From positions 2,046,001 through 2,110,000 of the forward strand of contig CALODT010000001.1 of the NCBI GenBank assembly GCA_942492205.1: a stretch of 64,000 bases of DNA, read 5' to 3'. Positions 51,901-61,338 of this stretch are shown here, in pieces. The stretch's first letter is position 1; each line of letters starts with the position of its first letter. A model generated the notes under the pieces. The model searched no databases. It was not told the DNA's origin and saw only the letters and a program-made list of their open reading frames with translations. Both the position numbers and the translations under genes were made by a program. The DNA is from UBA1847 sp942492205 (GTDB lineage: Bacteria > Pseudomonadota > Gammaproteobacteria > Steroidobacterales > Woeseiaceae).

Positions 51901-53546
51901 GCTTCGGCTGCCTCCGGTAATTCTGACTCAACACGCTGACGCACCGCGTTGATAAAGCTCTTGAACAACGGGTGACCGTCGCGCGGATTGGACGTGAACT
52001 CGGGATGGAACTGGCTGGCGAGGAAGAACGGGTGACCGGGCAATTCGACCATCTCAACGAGATTGTCGACCGAAAGCCCCGAGAAACAAAGCCCTGCCTC
52101 GGTTAGCTGGTCGCGGTAGTTGTTGTTGACCTCGTAACGATGCCGATGCCGCTCCTCGATCGTCGTACTGCCATAGCTTTCCGCGGCCAGAGAGCCATCA
52201 ACCAGAGACACCTGCTGGGCGCCAAGACGCATCGTGCCGCCCAGATCGGAATCCTCGTCGCGCTGTTCCGTATCGCCGGTGTTGTCCTGCCATTCGGTAA
52301 TCAGACCGACGACCGGATGGGGTGTGCTCTTGTCAAACTCGGTGCTCATCGCTCCTTGCAGTCCTGCGAGATTGCGCGCCGCTTCGATCACGGCCACCTG
52401 CATGCCAAGGCAGATGCCCAGGTAAGGGATGCCGTTCTCCCGCGCGAACCGCACGGTCTCGATCTTGCCTTCGATACCCCGGTCGCCGAAGCCACCGGGC
52501 ACGACAATGCCATGCATGTTCTCGAGGCAGCCAGGACCGTTGTCCTCGATATCGTTGGACTCGATGAAGTGGATATTCACCTTGGTCTTGGTGTGGATGC
52601 CACCGTGCTGCAGCGCCTCGACCAGCGAAATATACGAGTCCTTCAGGTCCATGTACTTGCCGACCATCGCAACGTCGACCTCGAGATCCGGGTTCTGCTT
52701 GGCCTCGACGATCGCGTCCCACTCGCTCAAGTCTGCCGCCGGCAGGTCAAGCCCAAGCTGTTGCGAGACAATCTCGTCAAGGCCCTGTTCGTGCATCATC
52801 GCGGGAATCTTGTAAAGATCGTCCGCGTCGTAGGCGGAAATAACGGCATTTTCACGAACATTGGTGAACAGGGCGATCTTGCGGCGCTGCTCATCGGGCA
52901 GAGGCTGCTCCGAGCGGCACACCAGGATATCCGGTTGAATACCGATGGATCGCAGCTCTTTCACGGAGTGCTGTGTAGGCTTGGTCTTGATTTCCGACGA
53001 CGTCGATATGTAGGGCACGAGCGTCAGGTGAACGTAGACCACGCGTTCACGACCCAGCTCGACCCCCATTTGTCGTATCGCCTCGAGGAACGGCAACGAC
53101 TCGATATCACCAACCGTGCCGCCTATTTCGACCAGGCAGATGTCCGCATCGCCGGCACCGAGTTCAATGCTGTGCTTGATCTCGTCGGTGATATGCGGGA
53201 TGACCTGTACGGTTGCACCCAGATACTCGCCGCGACGTTCCTTGCGGATGACACTCTCGTAGATTCGACCCGTCGTGTAATTGCTGTGACGCCCGCCATG
53301 CGCTGTGCGCACGAAACGCTCGTAGTGACCGAGGTCCAGATCTGTCTCGGTGCCGTCGTGGGTGACGAATACCTCGCCGTGCTGAAACGGGCTCATGGTG
53401 CCGGGGTCGACATTGATATAGGGATCGAGCTTGATCATGCTGATCGTCAGACCGCGCGCCTCGAGAATGGCCCCAAGGCAGGCTGACGTGATCCCTTTCC
53501 CCAACGAGGAGACCACGCCGCCGGTAATAAATACATACGAAGTCAT
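51897..53546 (-). CDS. pyrG: CTP synthase
   Basis: Aminates UTP to CTP with glutamine. 549 residues: synthase domain SYVFITGGVVSSLGKGITSACLGA (about 3-26), DPYINVDPGTMSPFQHGEVFVTHDGTETDLDLGHYERF (about 40-77), then a GATase with the Cys in YLGICLGMQVA (about 377) and His-Glu in QFHPEFTSNP (about 516). ATG at 53546; the extension to 53648 is not homologous. It leads the pyrG-kdsA-eno-ftsB run and supplies CTP for CMP-Kdo. Confidence 0.97.
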   Translation of the reverse strand: MTSYVFITGGVVSSLGKGITSACLGAILEARGLTISMIKLDPYINVDPGTMSPFQHGEVFVTHDGTETDLDLGHYERFVRTAHGGRHSNYTTGRIYESVIRKERRGEYLGATVQVIPHITDEIKHSIELGAGDADICLVEIGGTVGDIESLPFLEAIRQMGVELGRERVVYVHLTLVPYISTSSEIKTKPTQHSVKELRSIGIQPDILVCRSEQPLPDEQRRKIALFTNVRENAVISAYDADDLYKIPAMMHEQGLDEIVSQQLGLDLPAADLSEWDAIVEAKQNPDLEVDVAMVGKYMDLKDSYISLVEALQHGGIHTKTKVNIHFIESNDIEDNGPGCLENMHGIVVPGGFGDRGIEGKIETVRFARENGIPYLGICLGMQVAVIEAARNLAGLQGAMSTEFDKSTPHPVVGLITEWQDNTGDTEQRDEDSDLGGTMRLGAQQVSLVDGSLAAESYGSTTIEERHRHRYEVNNNYRDQLTEAGLCFSGLSVDNLVEMVELPGHPFFLASQFHPEFTSNPRDGHPLFKSFINAVRQRVESELPEAAEA

Positions 53547-53612
53547 GTGCTGATCCAGGGCCTGAGGCGCTAAGTTTTCGCAGAAAGCGAGAAACAAGAA
53601 AGGGCTGGAGTA

Positions 53613-53641
53613 AAAGCACTGTCTGGCGAACGCTGTGCTTT
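53613..53641. other. Inverted repeat in the tilS-pyrG gap
   Basis: AAAGCAC (53613-53619) pairs with GTGCTTT (53635-53641) over a 15-base loop; on the minus strand T follows the second arm (GTGCTTTTAC). It may be a weak terminator for the tilS transcript or part of the pyrG leader. The 208-base gap (53547-53754) holds no gene. Confidence 0.3.
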
Positions 53642-53693
53642 CTTCCAACCCTTCGAATTTCGCGCCGTCGTTGGACTGAAGACGGTTTTAAAC

Positions 53694-53720
53694 GTTATCA
53701 GATAGCCTTCGATGACACAA
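53694..53720 (-). promoter_or_regulatory. Weak candidate promoter of pyrG
   Basis: TTGTGT (53720-53715), a 15-base spacer and GATAAC (53699-53694) are the best -35/-10 pair in this gap. Spacing is short and both boxes have mismatches. The leader to the pyrG ATG would be about 140 bases. Confidence 0.25.
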
Positions 53721-53754
53721 TGACTTAAGACCGCAGAGGGGTGGTCGAGGTGCC

Positions 53755-55101
53755 TCAATGCAGTGCAGGACGGTCCTTCCACAGGACCTCGACGCCTTCG
53801 GCGCTGACTGCATCCTCGGCCATCCACAAATCGCCAACGGCAACGAGGTCATCGCCCGCGTAGACCAGCGGCAGTCGGTCGCGCATCCATGGCACCACGC
53901 CCTCTTCCTGAAGTAGTTTCTTCAATTTTCGCGTATGTGACTGACCAAATGGCTGAAGTTCCTCGCCACCCTGCCGAAACTGGATCCGGATTCCGCGTCC
54001 GAACCGGCCAGTGTCCAGGCCCGGCTTCTGCCCCGGCCTGAACTGCAACACGCCGAGTCCGGGGCCTAGCGGAACAGCGTCCGACGGCACACCCGGTGTC
54101 GCAATCTCGATACTCTCCGGCAGCTCGTGACTGATTTCATGCAACAGGTACAGGCCATTGCGATAGCGACGCACGGCCGCACCCGACCAGGTGACGAGTG
54201 GCTGCGCGTCCGTCCGCGCCGGGATCAGCTCGTTCTGGATGCGGGATAACTGCATCGCCGTTGGCGTAGCCAGACCGAGTTGGCGCAATGCGTGGCGCAG
54301 CAGATTGCGCTGCCGGGCCGGCGAAAAGCTGAGCAATTGATCGATGGCCAACCGGTCGGCTCGTCCACCGATCGATGCAAGGTCGATTGCCGCAAGGTCC
54401 GTCAGCAACTGCGACGCTTCGCCTGCGTGGCTGGCGCTGCGCTGCAGTCTCGCGGCAATGTCCGGCCAGCGCGCGCCGAGTCGTGGCAGGATGTCGTGCC
54501 GCAGGAAATTACGGTCAAAACGACGATCCACATTTGACGGGTCTTCGAGCCACGCCAGGCCCTCCCGGCTCGCGTAGTCCTGCAGCTCCTGCCGACCGGT
54601 TTCAAGCAACGGCCGGGCAAGCCAGCCAGGCCCGAAACGGCGAATGCTGCCGATACCGGCAATGCCCATCGGGCCGCTGCCCCTGATCAGGTTTAGCAGC
54701 AGTGTTTCGGCCTGATCCTCACGATGGTGCGCACTCAGCAGCCAGTCGTCGAATTGAAGCTCCGCGTGCAACGCATTGTAGCGGGCGTCGCGGGCCGACG
54801 CCTCCGGGCCTTTGCCGGATTCGAGCTGTACATTGACGGATAACGACCTGAATTCCACGTCGAGGGCGGCGGCCAGCTCGCGACAGCGTTCGCTCCAGGC
54901 AGCCGAGTCTTCGTGGAGTCCGTGGTCGACGTGAATCGCCAGCAGCGGAGCAGCAAGCTCTTTTCGCAGCGCGACCATTGCATGCAATAGCACCGTCGAA
55001 TCCAGGCCACCGCTAAAAGCAATAACGTAACGGCAAGGACTGGCGGCGCCGGTCTCGAGCTCCCTGAGCCTGGCCAGCAGGGTCCCGGCTTCGAGGGTCA
55101 C
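53755..55101 (-). CDS. tilS: tRNA(Ile)-lysidine synthase
   Basis: 448 residues. PP-loop FSGGLDSTVLLHAM (about 29-42), followed by HVDHGLHEDSAAWSERC and SAHHREDQAETLLLNLIRGSG (about 117-137). C-terminal domain ends in tRNA-binding TilS_C features (LLQEEGVVPWMRDRLPLVYAGDDLVAVGDLW). Makes lysidine at C34 so tRNA-Ile2 reads AUA. Starts 4 bases inside accA's end. Last gene of the bamA-to-tilS run. Confidence 0.96.
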   Translation of the reverse strand: MTLEAGTLLARLRELETGAASPCRYVIAFSGGLDSTVLLHAMVALRKELAAPLLAIHVDHGLHEDSAAWSERCRELAAALDVEFRSLSVNVQLESGKGPEASARDARYNALHAELQFDDWLLSAHHREDQAETLLLNLIRGSGPMGIAGIGSIRRFGPGWLARPLLETGRQELQDYASREGLAWLEDPSNVDRRFDRNFLRHDILPRLGARWPDIAARLQRSASHAGEASQLLTDLAAIDLASIGGRADRLAIDQLLSFSPARQRNLLRHALRQLGLATPTAMQLSRIQNELIPARTDAQPLVTWSGAAVRRYRNGLYLLHEISHELPESIEIATPGVPSDAVPLGPGLGVLQFRPGQKPGLDTGRFGRGIRIQFRQGGEELQPFGQSHTRKLKKLLQEEGVVPWMRDRLPLVYAGDDLVAVGDLWMAEDAVSAEGVEVLWKDRPALH

Positions 55102-56057
55102 GCGTCTTTGAACTGGCCGAAGCTCTCCAGCCGACGTTGACGTTGCTCCAGCACCTGCTCGAGCGAAAGTTTGTCGAGCTCATCAAGACTCTTCAGAACC
55201 GCATTGCGGATAACCTCTGCCATTTCTGCCGGATTGCGATGCGCACCGCCCAGTGGTTCAGCAAGTACTTCATCGACCAGCCCGAACTGGCTCAGGTTTT
55301 GCGCAGTGATCTTCATCGCTTCGGCCGCGGCCTCTGCCTTGTCGGCACTCTTCCAGAGGATAGACGCGCAGCCTTCGGGTGAGATGACAGAATACACCGC
55401 GTACTGCAGCATCAGGAGTCGATCCCCCACGCCAATCGCGAGCGCGCCACCGGAACCACCCTCGCCGATCACAACGCTGATGATGGGTGTCCGCAGGGCA
55501 GCCATCAGGTACAGGCTGCTTGCGATAGCTTCGCTCTGGCCGCGCTCTTCCGCACCAACGCCGGGATAGGCGCCTGGCGTATCGATGAAGGTCACAACCG
55601 GCAGCGAGAATTTTGCCGCAAGTCGCATCAATCGCTGCGCTTTTCTGTAACCTTCCGGTTTGGGCATGCCGTAGTTTCGGCGTACACGCTCCTTGGTATC
55701 GCGACCTTTCTGATGGCCAATAAACATGACGGCACGCCCGTCAATACGGCCAACGCCGCCGATAATTGCCGGATCGTCGGCGTACATGCGGTCGCCATGC
55801 AGCTCCTGGAAATCCGGCGAGATCATGCGCAGGTAGTCCATCGTATACGGACGTGACTCGTGCCGAGCCACTCGGGCAACCTGCCAGGGGCTCAGCTTCG
55901 CAAAGATGCTCTTTGTCAGTGCTTCGCTCTTGCCTTTGAGTCGCGCGACCTCTTCATTGATGTTGACCTCGGAGTCATCGCCAACGTAGCGCAGCTCTTC
56001 GATCTTCGCCTCAAGTTCGGCGATGGGTTGCTCAAAATCGAGAAATTTCAGGTCCAT
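55098..56057 (-). CDS. accA: Acetyl-CoA carboxylase carboxyltransferase alpha subunit
   Basis: 319 residues: N-terminal coiled region (ELEAKIEELRY), PYTMDYLRMISPDFQELHGDRMYADDPAIIGGVGRI (about 73-108), PKPEGYRKAQRLMRLA (about 127-142), FIDTPGAYPGVGAEERGQSEAIA (about 154-176) and VIGEGGSGGALAIGVGD (oxyanion holes). Carries out the carboxyl transfer to acetyl-CoA with AccD, which is not in the window. 10 bases after dnaE. Confidence 0.96.
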   Translation of the reverse strand: MDLKFLDFEQPIAELEAKIEELRYVGDDSEVNINEEVARLKGKSEALTKSIFAKLSPWQVARVARHESRPYTMDYLRMISPDFQELHGDRMYADDPAIIGGVGRIDGRAVMFIGHQKGRDTKERVRRNYGMPKPEGYRKAQRLMRLAAKFSLPVVTFIDTPGAYPGVGAEERGQSEAIASSLYLMAALRTPIISVVIGEGGSGGALAIGVGDRLLMLQYAVYSVISPEGCASILWKSADKAEAAAEAMKITAQNLSQFGLVDEVLAEPLGGAHRNPAEMAEVIRNAVLKSLDELDKLSLEQVLEQRQRRLESFGQFKDA

Positions 56058-56067
56058 AAGGCCGAGA

Positions 56068-59000
56068 TTACATGATTTCGCGGCCAGGCGCGTACGTTAG
56101 ACGGACATTATTGGTACCCAGCAATTCGCCCAACTTGTCCCGCAGTTCACGGCTGGGACGTACGCTCCACTCGGGACCGAGCGACAATCTCGCCATCGCG
56201 CTATCGCCGATGTACCTGACAGACACATCGCAGTTGCCCTCGCGAAACGGCAGCAACAGGTCGTGCAGTTTCACCAGCAGCTGCTCGCCCTGGCCGTTCG
56301 GTGCCAGGCTCAGGACCATACCCTTGGCGCGCGATTCTATGACGCGGTCGATATGCAGTACGTTTTTCGCGTTAATGGTCCAGCTACCGATGAAGTCGTC
56401 GTACCGAAGCCCGCCCGAGATTACCACGATCTCGTCTTTCACCAGCAGATGGCGAAACTCCTGGAAGGCCTCGTTGAAAAAACTTATCTCCATGCGCCCC
56501 GTGTCGTCATCCAGAACAACGCTGACACGATTGCCTCGCTTGCGTACATCGACGATCAGCCCGGCAACCGTCGCTTCGCGACGTGACTGCGCATAATTTC
56601 GTTCGCCCTTGTTGTTTTGCGGCGGGGGCTCGGCAGTGATGTCCGCCAACCGCCCGTCCGCGAAGAAACCGGCGTCGTTGCGAACCGCGTCGAAAGGATG
56701 CCCGGTAAGATACAGCCCAAGCGCTTCCTTCTCGTTGCTCAGGAGAACACGTTCCTGCCATTCAGCAAGCAGCGCCGGTGCCTCCGGCTTAACCTCGACC
56801 GCTGGTGTCTCGAGTCCGAACATGTCGTTCTGACCGGCCGCCGCGGCCTTTGCCTGCTGGTCCGCGCTTCGCAACGCTTCCGGAACCTGGTTCATCAGGC
56901 TGCGACGCGATTCGCCAAAGCCATCCATTGCGCCCGACTTGACCAGCGCCTCGAGTGCTCGACGGTTGATCTTTTCATGATCCACGCGCCTGCAGAATTC
57001 GACCAGGCTCGCGAATTCGCCATGCGCCTCGCGCTCGCTGATCAATGAGTCGATCGCCGAATGCCCAACGCCCTTTATCGCGCCGAGCCCGTAGAGAATG
57101 GTGCTCTCGTCGGAAACGCTGAACTGGAACGACGACTGGTTAACATCGGGCGGCAATAGCGTCAATCCGAGCTGCCGACAGTCATCTTTCAGGGTAACCA
57201 GTCGATCTGTATTCTGCAGGTCCGCGCTCATGACCGCCGCCATGAATGCCGCCGGGTAATGCGCTTTAAGATAGGCCGTCTGGTAAGACAGCACCGCGTA
57301 AGCGGCCGAGTGCGATTTGTTGAAGCCGTAACCGGCAAACTTCTCCATCAGGTCGAATATGCGTGTCGCGGTTTTTTCCGCAACGCCGCGCTCGGTCGCG
57401 CCGGTCACAAAAATCTCGCGTTGCTTCGCCATCTCCTCGGGCTTCTTCTTGCCCATAGCGCGGCGCAGCAGGTCAGCGCCGCCCAGGGTATAACCGGCGA
57501 GCACCTGCGCAATTTGCATGACCTGTTCCTGGTACAGGATAACGCCGTAGGTCTCCTCGAGTACCGGCTTTAGATCCGGATGCAAATAGTCGATGTCGGC
57601 CTTGTTGGACGCATGCTTCCTCGTCATGAAGTCATCGACCATGCCCGACTGCAGCGGCCCCGGGCGAAACAACGCGACCAGGGCGACGAGATCACCGAAC
57701 TGATCCGGCCTCAGGCGCTTGATCAGGTCGCGCATGCCGCTCGACTCAAGCTGGAACACGGCAGCTGTCTGCGTACTGCGCAGCAGCTCGAATGTCTTTC
57801 TGTCACGCGGCGGAATGCGCGTGATATCGAGATCAACCTCGGGATAGGTGTCGTTGATGATACGCACCGCCCACTCGATAATCGTGAGGGTCTTCAAGCC
57901 GAGAAAGTCGAACTTGACCAGCCCCACGGCTTCGACATCGTCTTTGTCGAGTTGCGTCACGACGTTGCTACCACCCTCTTCACAATAGAGCGGTGCGAAG
58001 TCAGTCAGCGGACCCGGCGAGATAACCACGCCGCCGGCGTGTTTGCCGGCATTTCGTACGAGTCCCTCCAGGGATCTCGCGAGATCAATGATGGCGGCTA
58101 CCTCTTCATCATCACGGTACATGGCGGCCAGTTCGTCGGACTGCTCGAGCGCCTTCTCCAGCGTAATGCCCAGCTCGAACGGCACCTGCTTTGCGATTCG
58201 ATCGACAAAGCCGTACGGCTGCCCGAGGACGCGGCCCGTATCGCGGATGACGGCCTTGGCCGCCATCGTGCCAAATGTGATGATCTGCGACACGCGTTCC
58301 CGACCGTAGCGTTGTGCAACATAGTCGATGACGGCGTCACGCCCTTCCATGCAGAAGTCGATATCGAAGTCAGGCATCGATACGCGTTCCGGATTCAGGA
58401 AACGTTCGAACAAGAGATCGTGTTCCAGCGGGTCGAGCGCCGTAATGCCAAGCACCCAGGCAACCAGGGAACCGGCGCCGGATCCTCGGCCAGGCCCAAC
58501 CGGCACATCGTTTTCCTGAGCCCACCGAATGAAGTCGGCAACAATAAGGAAGTAACCGGGAAACCCCATGGACTGGATAACGCCCAGTTCGCTGCGCAGA
58601 CGCTCGAAGTACGGCGCGGCAAAGCGATCCTGCTCGTTGTCCGGGACCTCTTCGAGCTCGAATTTCTTTGCCAGTGCCGCCTGCAGCCCGCGCTGTGCCT
58701 CTGCCTCGAGGAACTGCGCTTCCGTCTTGCCCTCTGGCACCGGGAATGCAGGCAATACGCTGTGGCCAAGTTGCAGGTCGAGATTGCAGCGCCGCGCAAT
58801 CTCCACGGTGTTCTGCAGCGCAGTCGGAATATCCGCAAACAGCTCGGCCATTTCCTGCGGGGATCTAAGGTACTGATTCGGGCTGTACAGGCGTGGCCGG
58901 TCGGCATCGGCGAGCCCACGGCCATCGTGGATGCATACGCGTGCTTCATGCGCGTCAAAGTCGTCGCGATCGATGAAGCGCACGTCGTTGCTCGCGACCA

Positions 59001-59589
59001 CCGGCACCTTGCTGTCGCTTGCAAGCGCGACGCTCGCCTGGACGCAATCCTCCTCACCCGCGCGGCCGGTGCGGATCAGTTCCAGGTAGAAGCGTTCCGG
59101 GAATGTCTCCTGCCAGCCCGCAAGCAAGTCTCCGGCCCTGTCAACATGCGCCGCGTGCAGTGCTTGCCCGATATCGCCGTGCAGACCTCCGGACAAGGCA
59201 ATCAGTCCCTGGCAACTCTCCTCGTTCAGCCACTCACGGCGCACCATAGGCTCACCGCGCAGCTGTCCTTCGAGGTAGCTGCGCGTTACCAGGCGTGACA
59301 GATTTCGATAGCCTGCATTATCCTGGCAAAGTAGCACTAGTGAAAACGGTCGCTCCGGCTCGTCGCCGTTGTACAAGCGGATGTCGACACCGATGAGCGG
59401 CTTGACGCCGGCGGCGATCGCCTTGCGATAGAACTTCACCAAGCCAAACAGGTTGTTCTTGTCGGTCAGCGCGACAGCCGGCATCGCCATCGACGCGCAG
59501 CGCTTCATAAGGGCTGGAATGCGCACGGTACTGTCCACGAGTGAATACTCGGTGTGCAGGTGCAGGTGAACGAAAGACGCGCGGCTCAT
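56068..59589 (-). CDS. dnaE: DNA polymerase III alpha subunit
   Basis: Replicative polymerase. 1173 residues: N-terminal PHP domain (FVHLHLHTEYSLVDS, 6-20), C-family polymerase with catalytic acids in PDFDIDFCMEGRDAVIDYV (about 402-420), SSGMRDLIKRLRPDQFGDLVALVALFRPGPLQSGMVDDF, then the OB and C-terminal binding segments (ATVAGLIVDVRKRGNRVSVVLDDDTGRMEISFF). ATG at 59589 overlaps the rnhB stop by 4 bases; the frame to 59706 runs into rnhB. A long plus-strand frame inside is a shadow. Confidence 0.97.
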   Translation of the reverse strand: MSRASFVHLHLHTEYSLVDSTVRIPALMKRCASMAMPAVALTDKNNLFGLVKFYRKAIAAGVKPLIGVDIRLYNGDEPERPFSLVLLCQDNAGYRNLSRLVTRSYLEGQLRGEPMVRREWLNEESCQGLIALSGGLHGDIGQALHAAHVDRAGDLLAGWQETFPERFYLELIRTGRAGEEDCVQASVALASDSKVPVVASNDVRFIDRDDFDAHEARVCIHDGRGLADADRPRLYSPNQYLRSPQEMAELFADIPTALQNTVEIARRCNLDLQLGHSVLPAFPVPEGKTEAQFLEAEAQRGLQAALAKKFELEEVPDNEQDRFAAPYFERLRSELGVIQSMGFPGYFLIVADFIRWAQENDVPVGPGRGSGAGSLVAWVLGITALDPLEHDLLFERFLNPERVSMPDFDIDFCMEGRDAVIDYVAQRYGRERVSQIITFGTMAAKAVIRDTGRVLGQPYGFVDRIAKQVPFELGITLEKALEQSDELAAMYRDDEEVAAIIDLARSLEGLVRNAGKHAGGVVISPGPLTDFAPLYCEEGGSNVVTQLDKDDVEAVGLVKFDFLGLKTLTIIEWAVRIINDTYPEVDLDITRIPPRDRKTFELLRSTQTAAVFQLESSGMRDLIKRLRPDQFGDLVALVALFRPGPLQSGMVDDFMTRKHASNKADIDYLHPDLKPVLEETYGVILYQEQVMQIAQVLAGYTLGGADLLRRAMGKKKPEEMAKQREIFVTGATERGVAEKTATRIFDLMEKFAGYGFNKSHSAAYAVLSYQTAYLKAHYPAAFMAAVMSADLQNTDRLVTLKDDCRQLGLTLLPPDVNQSSFQFSVSDESTILYGLGAIKGVGHSAIDSLISEREAHGEFASLVEFCRRVDHEKINRRALEALVKSGAMDGFGESRRSLMNQVPEALRSADQQAKAAAAGQNDMFGLETPAVEVKPEAPALLAEWQERVLLSNEKEALGLYLTGHPFDAVRNDAGFFADGRLADITAEPPPQNNKGERNYAQSRREATVAGLIVDVRKRGNRVSVVLDDDTGRMEISFFNEAFQEFRHLLVKDEIVVISGGLRYDDFIGSWTINAKNVLHIDRVIESRAKGMVLSLAPNGQGEQLLVKLHDLLLPFREGNCDVSVRYIGDSAMARLSLGPEWSVRPSRELRDKLGELLGTNNVRLTYAPGREIM

Positions 59590-60185
59590 ATCGCCATTCG
59601 GACCGGAGCAAATGTCAGGCGATGTTCGCGACACGGGCCGAACTCCCGCAATCGCGCCCGGTGGACCTCCGTGCCGTAGCCTTTGTGACGCGCAAATTCG
59701 TAGCACGGGTAGAGCCGGTCCAGTTCCAGCATTTTTGAGTCGCGTGCCGTCTTGGCAATAATCGACGCAGCGCTGATTTCTGCGACGCGACTATCGCCGC
59801 GGACGATCGCTTCTCCCGGAATTCGGCGCTCCCCAAAACACAGGTCGGGCAGACGGTTGCCATCGACACGCACCGCATCCGGCCGCAGCCAGAGTCCGAG
59901 GATAGCCCGCCGCATGGCGAGCAATGTCGCCGCGAGTATGTTCATTGCATCGATCTCTGCCGGATCGGCCCACGCGACGGACCATGCAAGCGAACGCTCG
60001 CGAATGTCACTCGCAAGCACCTCACGCCGCCCGGCCGTGAGCTTTTTCGAGTCTGCGAGGCCAGCGATTGGCCGTCGTGGATCAAGGATAACTGCCGCAG
60101 CAGCCACCGGTCCCGCCAGCGGACCTCGGCCTGCCTCGTCAACCCCGGCAACGAGTCCGTCAATGTCAAACAATTCAACCTGCAT
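59586..60185 (-). CDS. rnhB: Ribonuclease HII
   Basis: 199 residues. GVDEAGRGPLAGPV (about 14-27) holds the first metal acids and ADSKKL (about 43-48) follows; VDGNRLPDL and ISAASIIAKTARD (about 134-146) complete the signature. Removes ribonucleotides in DNA. ATG at 60185 has GAG nearby; a TTG at 60212 overlaps lpxB and is less likely. Overlaps dnaE by 4 bases. Confidence 0.95.
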   Translation of the reverse strand: MQVELFDIDGLVAGVDEAGRGPLAGPVAAAAVILDPRRPIAGLADSKKLTAGRREVLASDIRERSLAWSVAWADPAEIDAMNILAATLLAMRRAILGLWLRPDAVRVDGNRLPDLCFGERRIPGEAIVRGDSRVAEISAASIIAKTARDSKMLELDRLYPCYEFARHKGYGTEVHRARLREFGPCREHRLTFAPVRMAI

Positions 60186-60192
60186 GGATGCT

Positions 60193-61329
60193 CTATGATT
60201 GCGCCAGCTCAATTACCGCCTCGGCCGCGCGCTGGTCTGCGTTGAGTGCCAGCTCGGTTCTCAGTTTAGCAAATTCGCTGCGAATGAATTGCCTTCGTTC
60301 CGGGTCATCCAGCATGGCCGCAACAGCGTCTGCGATCGCGCCGGGCTCGGCGTTTTTCTGCATAAACTCCGGAACCAGCGGGGTTTTGGTGAGCAGGTTG
60401 GGCAGCGTGTAGTGTTCCAGCTTGACGAGCCGCATGCCAATCGCGATCGCATGCGTCACTGGCGCCAGCCGATAGGCCGCGATCGTCGGCTTGCCGAGCA
60501 GCGCAGACTCCAATGCCGCCGTGCCCGACGCCAATAGCACGACATCGGCCGCCATCATCGCGGTCTCCGAATGACCATCCAACACCAGGAAACGATCGCT
60601 GACGCCTGCGTCCGCAAGCTGGCCTTCGATGGTATTGCGCAGCGCCGGGGCCGCGACCGGCGTGACGAAGCGAATGCCCGGGCGTGCGGCGACGAGCCGT
60701 TGCGCTGCAGCCGCAAGAATAGAGCCCAGTCGCGCTACCTCACCGACACGACTGCCCGGCAACACCGCAACGAGTTCACCGTCGCCAAGTCCCAGGTCGC
60801 GCCGCGCTGCCGCCGCGTCAATCGTTGCCGGCGTACTGTCCGCCTTGGGATGCCCGACAAAAACCGCGTCCACTTCGTGGGAATCGTAGAGCGCCTTCTC
60901 AAATGGCAAGATACAAAGCACTCTGTCGACCGCCGCCTTGACGGTCTTGATGCGGCCCTTTCGCCACGCCCACACCGATGGACTTACATAGTGCACGGTC
61001 TTGATGCCGGCCTTGTGGAGTTTCTTTTCCAGGCCGAGATTGAAATCCGGCGCATCGATGCCGACGAAAACATCCGGTGGTGACTCGCGCCAGCGGCGCA
61101 GCAAGTCCTTGCGCAGTCGAAGCAGTCTCGGAATATGTGCGAGCGGCTCGACGAGCCCCATGACGGCCAGAGACTCGGCCGGCTCCCACTGTTCACAACC
61201 GGCGGCAAGCATCGCCGGACCGGCAACGCCCTCGAACGTTGCCTCCGGCACGCGTTTGCGAAGCTCCCGCAGCAACCCTGCACCCAGCAGGTCGCCGGAC
61301 GCTTCGCCAGCAACCAGCCCGATCTTCAC
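60193..61329 (-). CDS. lpxB: Lipid A disaccharide synthase
   Basis: 378 residues, GT-B-like glycosyltransferase family 19. LVAGEASGDLLGAGLLREL (about 5-23), FVGIDAPDFNLGLEKKLHKAGIKTVHYVSPSVWAWRKGRI (about 87-126) and VFVGHPKADSTP (about 157-168). Condenses UDP-diacylglucosamine with lipid X at the membrane surface. Nine bases downstream of lpxA. Confidence 0.97.
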   Translation of the reverse strand: MKIGLVAGEASGDLLGAGLLRELRKRVPEATFEGVAGPAMLAAGCEQWEPAESLAVMGLVEPLAHIPRLLRLRKDLLRRWRESPPDVFVGIDAPDFNLGLEKKLHKAGIKTVHYVSPSVWAWRKGRIKTVKAAVDRVLCILPFEKALYDSHEVDAVFVGHPKADSTPATIDAAAARRDLGLGDGELVAVLPGSRVGEVARLGSILAAAAQRLVAARPGIRFVTPVAAPALRNTIEGQLADAGVSDRFLVLDGHSETAMMAADVVLLASGTAALESALLGKPTIAAYRLAPVTHAIAIGMRLVKLEHYTLPNLLTKTPLVPEFMQKNAEPGAIADAVAAMLDDPERRQFIRSEFAKLRTELALNADQRAAEAVIELAQS

Positions 61330-61338
61330 CGCGATCGC

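Noticed and set aside
52140..53486. 448-codon plus-strand frame inside pyrG
   Set aside because: Antisense to well-conserved pyrG; no motif or ribosome site supports it.
57580..59298. 572-codon plus-strand frame inside dnaE
   Set aside because: The longest shadow, but it is antisense to the dnaE polymerase domain and low in real-protein features.
59590..59706. 39-codon N-terminal extension of dnaE
   Set aside because: It lies in the end of rnhB; the conserved start MSRASFVHLHLH is at 59589.
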